Assembly (NCBI GenBank): GCA_958438955.1
Contig: CAUBTS010000083.1
Location: 1 to 8,588 of the forward strand
Origin: an uncultured Collinsella sp.
GTDB taxonomy: Bacteria; Actinomycetota; Coriobacteriia; Coriobacteriales; Coriobacteriaceae
Direction of reading: 5' to 3'
DNA length: 8,588 nt
The notes under the pieces were generated by a model, which ran no database searches, was not told the origin of the DNA, and worked only from the letters and a program-made list of their open reading frames with translations. Position numbers and translations under genes: made by a program. This document shows positions 5,613-8,588 of this stretch, in pieces (position 1 is the stretch's first letter; every line of letters starts with the position of its first letter).

Positions 5613-5650
5613 AAAGCCGCCGTAAGGGGAGTGCTCCTTGTGGCGGCTTT
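5613..5650. terminator. Long hairpin between convergent genes, probable bidirectional terminator
   Basis: The arms pair continuously over 17 bp with a few G-U pairs: AAAGCCGCC outer, AAGGGG inner, loop AGTG (5630-5633), and CTCCTT and GGCGGCTTT returning. It lies between the stop codons of the membrane protein (+) and panE (-). The T-runs on both sides are short (TTTGCTGTT and TTTCATCTT), so efficiency may be moderate. Confidence 0.75.
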
Positions 5651-5683
5651 GCTGTTGAGCCTGTTGACGTGGTGAGCCGGGCG

Positions 5684-6598
5684 CTACCAGCTTTTCTCGA
5701 TATCGCGGATGCGCTGATAGAGCCAATCGTTTTGCGGCACTTGGATATCGTGTTTGACGGCCAGGCGGCAAATGGTGCCCGCGAACTCTTCGACTTCGGT
5801 TTTTCGTTGTGCGATGCGGTCCTGCGCCATTGAGGGCATACCGGCGGGGTCGATTCCCTCGATGAGGTGCACCATCTGCGTCAGGTCTGCCTCGGTCAGC
5901 TCAATGCCCTCGGCGTTGGCGACCGCAAGCGTTTCGCGCATGGCGGAAACAAAGCAGCGACGCTGCTCGGAGCCCGGCTCCGTGGCGCTTCCGTAGGTCC
6001 CGCCGTAGGCCATGCACGTCTGGTTGATGCCGTCGTTGAGCATGAGTTTGGCCCACATGCGGTGCGTAACGTCGCTCTCGACGGTATGGGCGATGCCGCA
6101 GCGCGTGTAGAGCTCGTCGATGGCGGTGACGGTTGCGAGCTCGGTGCCGGCCGCCGCGCCAAAGCGGATTTCGCCCGCATTGGTAAAGATGAGCTCTCCG
6201 TTGAGGAACACGGCGTCCATGCCCTGGCAAATACCAAGAACGGTATGCTCCCAGCCAAAGCGCTCGGCAATCTTCTGCTCGCTCGTAATGCCGTTACACA
6301 GCGAGGCGATGAGCGTATTGGGTCCCACGACGCGCTCCATAGTCTTGAGTGCTTGGTTGAGTCCAGTCGTCTTGATCGTGAGAATGACCAGATCGGCGGG
6401 CGTTGCCTCGCTGGCGCGGACGGACTTGAGCGCACAGGGCTTGCCATTGACGGTGAGCGCATCGCCCGCGTGACGCTCAAAACGGGCGTCATCCATAACG
6501 TATTCGACGGCGTCGTTACCGAGTGCCTGGGCGATCATACTGCCGTAGAGTAGCCCGACGCCGCCCTTGCCGATAAAGGTGACCTTGTTGATCTGCAT
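5684..6598 (-). CDS. panE: Ketopantoate reductase family protein (2-dehydropantoate 2-reductase-like)
   Basis: Encodes 304 residues, the family's usual length. The N-terminal Rossmann domain starts MQINKVTFIGKGGVGLLYG, with the NADPH loop G10-K-G12-x-x-G15. N102 in SLCNGI, K184 in MWAKLMLNDGINQ and E268 in RKTEVEEF correspond to the N98, K176 and E256 active-site residues of E. coli PanE. SMAQD (256-260) matches the conserved Ser-Met-x-x-Asp before the last helix. The family reduces 2-dehydropantoate to pantoate with NADPH for coenzyme A synthesis. No panB, panC or panD adjoins, and many lone paralogues act on other 2-keto acids, so the exact substrate is uncertain. ATG 6598 has GGAG 9 nt upstream. 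A terminator-like hairpin lies within 25 nt upstream of the start, which is unusual (see findings). Confidence 0.85.
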   Translation of the reverse strand: MQINKVTFIGKGGVGLLYGSMIAQALGNDAVEYVMDDARFERHAGDALTVNGKPCALKSVRASEATPADLVILTIKTTGLNQALKTMERVVGPNTLIASLCNGITSEQKIAERFGWEHTVLGICQGMDAVFLNGELIFTNAGEIRFGAAAGTELATVTAIDELYTRCGIAHTVESDVTHRMWAKLMLNDGINQTCMAYGGTYGSATEPGSEQRRCFVSAMRETLAVANAEGIELTEADLTQMVHLIEGIDPAGMPSMAQDRIAQRKTEVEEFAGTICRLAVKHDIQVPQNDWLYQRIRDIEKSW

Positions 6599-6613
6599 GT
6601 GAATTATCTCCCC

Positions 6614-6643
6614 ATATAAAAGGCGCCCGCGTAAGGGGCGCCT
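6614..6643 (-). terminator. Terminator-like hairpin between the 64-residue gene and panE
   Basis: On the minus strand, AGGCGCCC-type arms (6621-6628 with 6636-6643, 8 perfect GC-rich pairs, 7-nt loop) are followed by TTTTATAT. It would end transcripts of the 64-residue gene. Its T-run stops only about 15 nt before the panE ATG, so it also lies within any panE transcript that starts upstream. Confidence 0.8.
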
Positions 6644-6648
6644 GATGG

Positions 6649-6676
6649 ATTGTATGCCGCCAGCGCACCTTGTGCA
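6649..6676 (-). promoter_or_regulatory. Possible panE promoter
   Basis: On the minus strand, TGCACA (6671-6676) and TACAAT (6649-6654) are 16 bp apart. Transcription would begin near 6642-6644, at the first base of the hairpin that precedes panE. Confidence 0.4.
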
Positions 6677-6715
6677 TGCAGGGTGGCGATTTTTAAATGA
6701 ATGGACGCGTGGAGC

Positions 6716-6910
6716 TTACGCTGCGGGGCAGACCGCGAAAACGCGTGCGGGATATCCAACGCCATCGCGCACCTTGGGGAAGGTGCAGAAGATGACGGCG
6801 CCTGTGGCGGGAAGCTCGTCCAGATGGTCCATGACCTCGATCTGATAGCGGTCGACCGAGAGGATGTACTGCTCGCCGGGGTAGGGGTAGGCGTCCTCAC
6901 GTGTGGTCAC
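6716..6910 (-). CDS. Small hypothetical protein, 64 residues
   Basis: Starts at GTG 6910 with AAGGA 7-8 nt upstream and stops at TAA 6716-6718. The product is a soluble, mildly acidic polypeptide (start VTTREDAYPYPGEQYILS, end YPARVFAVCPAA) with no signal peptide or membrane segment. It has the alternating hydrophobic pattern of a small beta-rich fold (QYILSVDRYQIEVM, then GAVIFCTF). I do not recognise a family. The ribosome binding site, the terminator after it and protein-like composition favour a real gene over the overlapping Ser/Pro-rich frame on the same strand. It is divergent from the aldo/keto reductase, sharing a 163-bp upstream region, so the two could be co-regulated. That is only a positional hint. 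Confidence 0.65.
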   Translation of the reverse strand: MTTREDAYPYPGEQYILSVDRYQIEVMDHLDELPATGAVIFCTFPKVRDGVGYPARVFAVCPAA

Positions 6911-7073
6911 GGTCGCTTCCTTTCATCGGGCTTTTTGCTGATGTTAAAGCGGTGTCGTGACGGCTCGATTTCTGCTACGTTACGATACATTCTCGATTGC
7001 GATTCCACGATGTTTCGGCTGCGTGACCATTGTGTTTCGCCTTGCCGGGGCGCTGATGGCGAAGGGAGGGGCC

Positions 7074-8261
7074 GTGCAATACCGTGTTGACCCCAAAAGT
7101 GGTAACCGAATATCCGCTCTGGGTCTGGGCTGCATGAGGTTTCCCGGTGCGCCGGGACATCCCGATGCGAAGACGGCCGATGCCATCATTTCCCGTGCGG
7201 TGGAGCAAGGGATAACCTATCTGGACACGGCCTATCTCTACCCCGGTAACGAAGCTTGTGTGGGAGCTTCGCTTGAGCGCCTGGGTCTGCGCGACCAGAT
7301 TTTGCTCGCGACCAAGTTGCCGCACGCTTCGTGCAAATGTGCGGAGGATTTCGACCGCTTTTTTGACGAGCAGCTGCACCGTTTGCGGACTGACCATATC
7401 GACTACTACCTCATGCACAACATCACCTCGCCCGCGCAGTGGGAGCGCGTGGCAGCTTTGGGTATCGAGGACTGGATTGCGCACCAAAAGGCTGCGGGGC
7501 GTATTCGCCAGATAGGTTTTTCGTACCACGGCGGTGTGGCGGATTTCCTCATGATGCTTGACGCGTATGACTGGGATTTTTGCCAGATCCAGTACAACTA
7601 TGCCGGAGAGCGCTACCAAGCGGGAACGGCGGGACTCATGGCAGCCGCCGAGCGCGGGCTCGCGGTGTTTGTGATGGAACCGCTTTTGGGTGGACGCCTG
7701 GCGGGCAAGCTGCCTCCGCGGGCCCGCGCCGTGCTCGATGACGTACGCGATCCGTACCTGAAGACGCCGGCTGCTTGGGGCCTTTCGTGGGTGTGGAACC
7801 ATCCTCAAGTCACGATGCTGCTTTCGGGCATGACCGATACCGCGCAGGTGGACGAGAACGCGGCATTGGCGGATCGCGCACTGCCGGATTCGATGACGAC
7901 AGAGCAGCTCGATACCATCGCACGCGTGCTGGGAGAGTTTGAGAAATCGAATCGCGTGCCCTGTACGGGGTGCGGCTACTGCATGCCGTGCCCCAAGGGT
8001 ATCAATATTCCCGGCTGCTTTGGCGCCTACAACGCGAGCTATGCGCATAGTTGGTTTACGGGGCTGTCTCAATACTTTACGGCGAGCGCGGTGCGGACGA
8101 ACGAGCCCAAGCTGGTGAGCAATTGCGTCAAGTGCGGCAAATGCGCACGTCACTGCCCGCAGCACATTGATATTCCCGAGCGTCTCGACGATGTGCGCCG
8201 ACGTTTCCAGCCTGGTCCCGTAACGGCCGCGCTTAAAGCCTTTTGCAAAACGCGCTCCTGA
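7074..8261 (+). CDS. Aldo/keto reductase with C-terminal 2x[4Fe-4S] ferredoxin domain
   Basis: Encodes 395 residues from GTG 7074, which has a GGGAGGGG ribosome binding site and starts at the usual family N-terminus (QYRVDPKSGNRISALGLGCMRF). An ATG 18 bp upstream is in frame but its own ribosome binding site is poor. The TIM-barrel domain (about 1-290) has the catalytic tetrad as D51 and Y56 (LDTAYLYPGNE), K81 (ATKLPH) and H115 (YLMHNI). The C-terminal domain carries two cysteine clusters, C297/C300/C303/C306 followed by Pro and C351/C354/C357/C361 followed by Pro, enough for two [4Fe-4S] centres. Related proteins (COG1453-type) are common in anaerobes and are thought to link carbonyl or alcohol substrates to electron carriers. 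The substrate is not known. The two motifs differ in spacing (CxxCxxCxxCP versus CxxCxxCxxxCP). It is probably monocistronic or leads into the next oxidoreductase across a 93-bp gap with a large palindrome. Confidence 0.94.
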   Translation: MQYRVDPKSGNRISALGLGCMRFPGAPGHPDAKTADAIISRAVEQGITYLDTAYLYPGNEACVGASLERLGLRDQILLATKLPHASCKCAEDFDRFFDEQLHRLRTDHIDYYLMHNITSPAQWERVAALGIEDWIAHQKAAGRIRQIGFSYHGGVADFLMMLDAYDWDFCQIQYNYAGERYQAGTAGLMAAAERGLAVFVMEPLLGGRLAGKLPPRARAVLDDVRDPYLKTPAAWGLSWVWNHPQVTMLLSGMTDTAQVDENAALADRALPDSMTTEQLDTIARVLGEFEKSNRVPCTGCGYCMPCPKGINIPGCFGAYNASYAHSWFTGLSQYFTASAVRTNEPKLVSNCVKCGKCARHCPQHIDIPERLDDVRRRFQPGPVTAALKAFCKTRS

Positions 8262-8276
8262 TGCCCCTTTTATAAC

Positions 8277-8339
8277 TTGCGGTGGAATAGTTCCTGTTTG
8301 CGGCAGAATAGGGGCCAAGCAGGAACTATTCCACCGCAA
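8277..8339. repeat. Perfect 20-bp inverted repeat with internal palindromes
   Basis: TTGCGGTGGAATAGTTCCTG (8277-8296) is matched exactly by its reverse complement at 8320-8339, with a 23-nt spacer. Each arm contains its own small palindrome, GGAA-TAG-TTCC. The spacer begins with a degenerate direct copy of the arm (TTGCGGCAGAATAG, 8298-8311, 12 of 14 identical to 8277-8290). No T-run follows on either strand, so it is not a standard terminator. It ends 3 nt before the ribosome binding site of the next gene. It could be a dispersed genome repeat, a pair of operators or an mRNA hairpin. Confidence 0.85.
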
Positions 8340-8354
8340 CTGAAGGGGGCTGTC

Positions 8355-8588
8355 GTGGGCCATCGGGATTCATGCGATGATTTGCGCGAGGTTCGTTGGG
8401 GCGTTTTGGGCGCTGGGCGCATTTCACATCGATTTGCATCGTCGCTCAAGGAGGTGGACGGGGCACGGCTTGTGGCTGCCGCCGGTCGCACTCCTTCGCA
8501 TGTTGAGGAGTTTTGCAGTGCGTTTTCGATTGATGCCGCGCACAGTTATGCCACGGCTGACGATAGCGGCGATGCGGCTTATGATGCG
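8355..8588 (+). CDS. Gfo/Idh/MocA family oxidoreductase, N-terminus only (cut by window edge)
   Basis: GTG 8355 has AAGGGGG (8343-8349) 5 nt upstream. It opens a frame that runs for 78 codons to the end of the window. After about 13 leading residues comes RWGVLGAGRISHRF, a classical NAD(P) loop (GAGRIS). Then come a beta-alpha-beta continuation (LVAAAGRT) and the ExF stretch (VEEFCSAF) typical of the family's Rossmann domain. The EKP motif would lie beyond the edge. The product is a cytoplasmic oxidoreductase of sugar-like substrates. It is not a close copy of the oxidoreductase at the left edge: the nucleotide loops differ (GAGRIS here, GTSMIT there). Confidence 0.88.
   Translation, partial: MGHRDSCDDLREVRWGVLGAGRISHRFASSLKEVDGARLVAAAGRTPSHVEEFCSAFSIDAAHSYATADDSGDAAYDA

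Noticed and set aside
6604..6900. A 98-codon minus-strand frame overlapping the 64-residue gene and the hairpin before panE
   Set aside because: The product is Ser/Pro/Thr-rich, typical of an off-frame reading of GC-rich DNA, and it crosses a terminator.
6975..8363. A 462-codon minus-strand frame opposite the aldo/keto reductase
   Set aside because: The plus strand encodes a complete catalytic tetrad and two Fe-S motifs. The reverse frame is rich in Arg/His with no recognisable family and has no ribosome binding site of note.
1..8588. Mobile elements, CRISPR arrays, defence systems, tRNA or rRNA genes
   Set aside because: No transposase, integrase, regularly spaced repeat or structured RNA gene was seen. 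The coding content is ordinary metabolic and regulatory genes.

Overview
The window reads as a chromosomal stretch of a high-GC anaerobe. Codon use, the many GTG starts, the mix of genes (an Fe-S aldo/keto reductase, a secreted protein with a Tyr-rich C-terminal module, a MetY-type sulfhydrylase) and the small intergenic palindromes suggest a gut Coriobacteriia species, most likely Collinsella or a close relative. That assignment is an inference from style and recall, not from a search. No phage, IS, CRISPR, tRNA or rRNA signal is visible.

Layout. Positions 1-2509 are all on the minus strand: the start and most of a Gfo/Idh/MocA oxidoreductase (cut by the left edge), ribonuclease HI (rnhA), and a LysR-type regulator. 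The regulator is divergent from metY, an O-acetylhomoserine sulfhydrylase (2783-4093, +), which ends in a strong intrinsic terminator. Next come a secreted coiled-coil protein (4406-5182, +) and a 68-residue two-helix membrane protein (5369-5575, +). These face, across a 17-bp hairpin, a ketopantoate reductase-like gene (panE, minus) preceded by a 64-residue orphan (minus). Divergent from the orphan is an aldo/keto reductase with a C-terminal two-cluster ferredoxin domain (7074-8261, +). A perfect 20-bp inverted repeat then precedes a second Gfo/Idh oxidoreductase, cut by the right edge.

The most interesting part is the 273-bp interval between the LysR gene and metY. It appears to hold a complete two-layer control region. 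First, a LysR box (ATC-N9-GAT) is centred about 66 bp upstream of the predicted metY start of transcription, behind a good sigma70 promoter (TTGACC-N17-TACTAT). Second, the roughly 177-nt leader holds two long hairpins and a 17-codon upstream ORF with an excellent Shine-Dalgarno sequence. The ORF has two Cys and two Met codons. The second hairpin contains a CUCCU stretch that could pair either with a local CAGGAG or with the true metY ribosome binding site. This looks like a leader-peptide attenuator sensing cysteine (or methionine) supply and acting on translation of metY. It matches no riboswitch class I could recognise.

The other genes look like independent single-gene transcription units, mostly separated by hairpins, rather than one operon.
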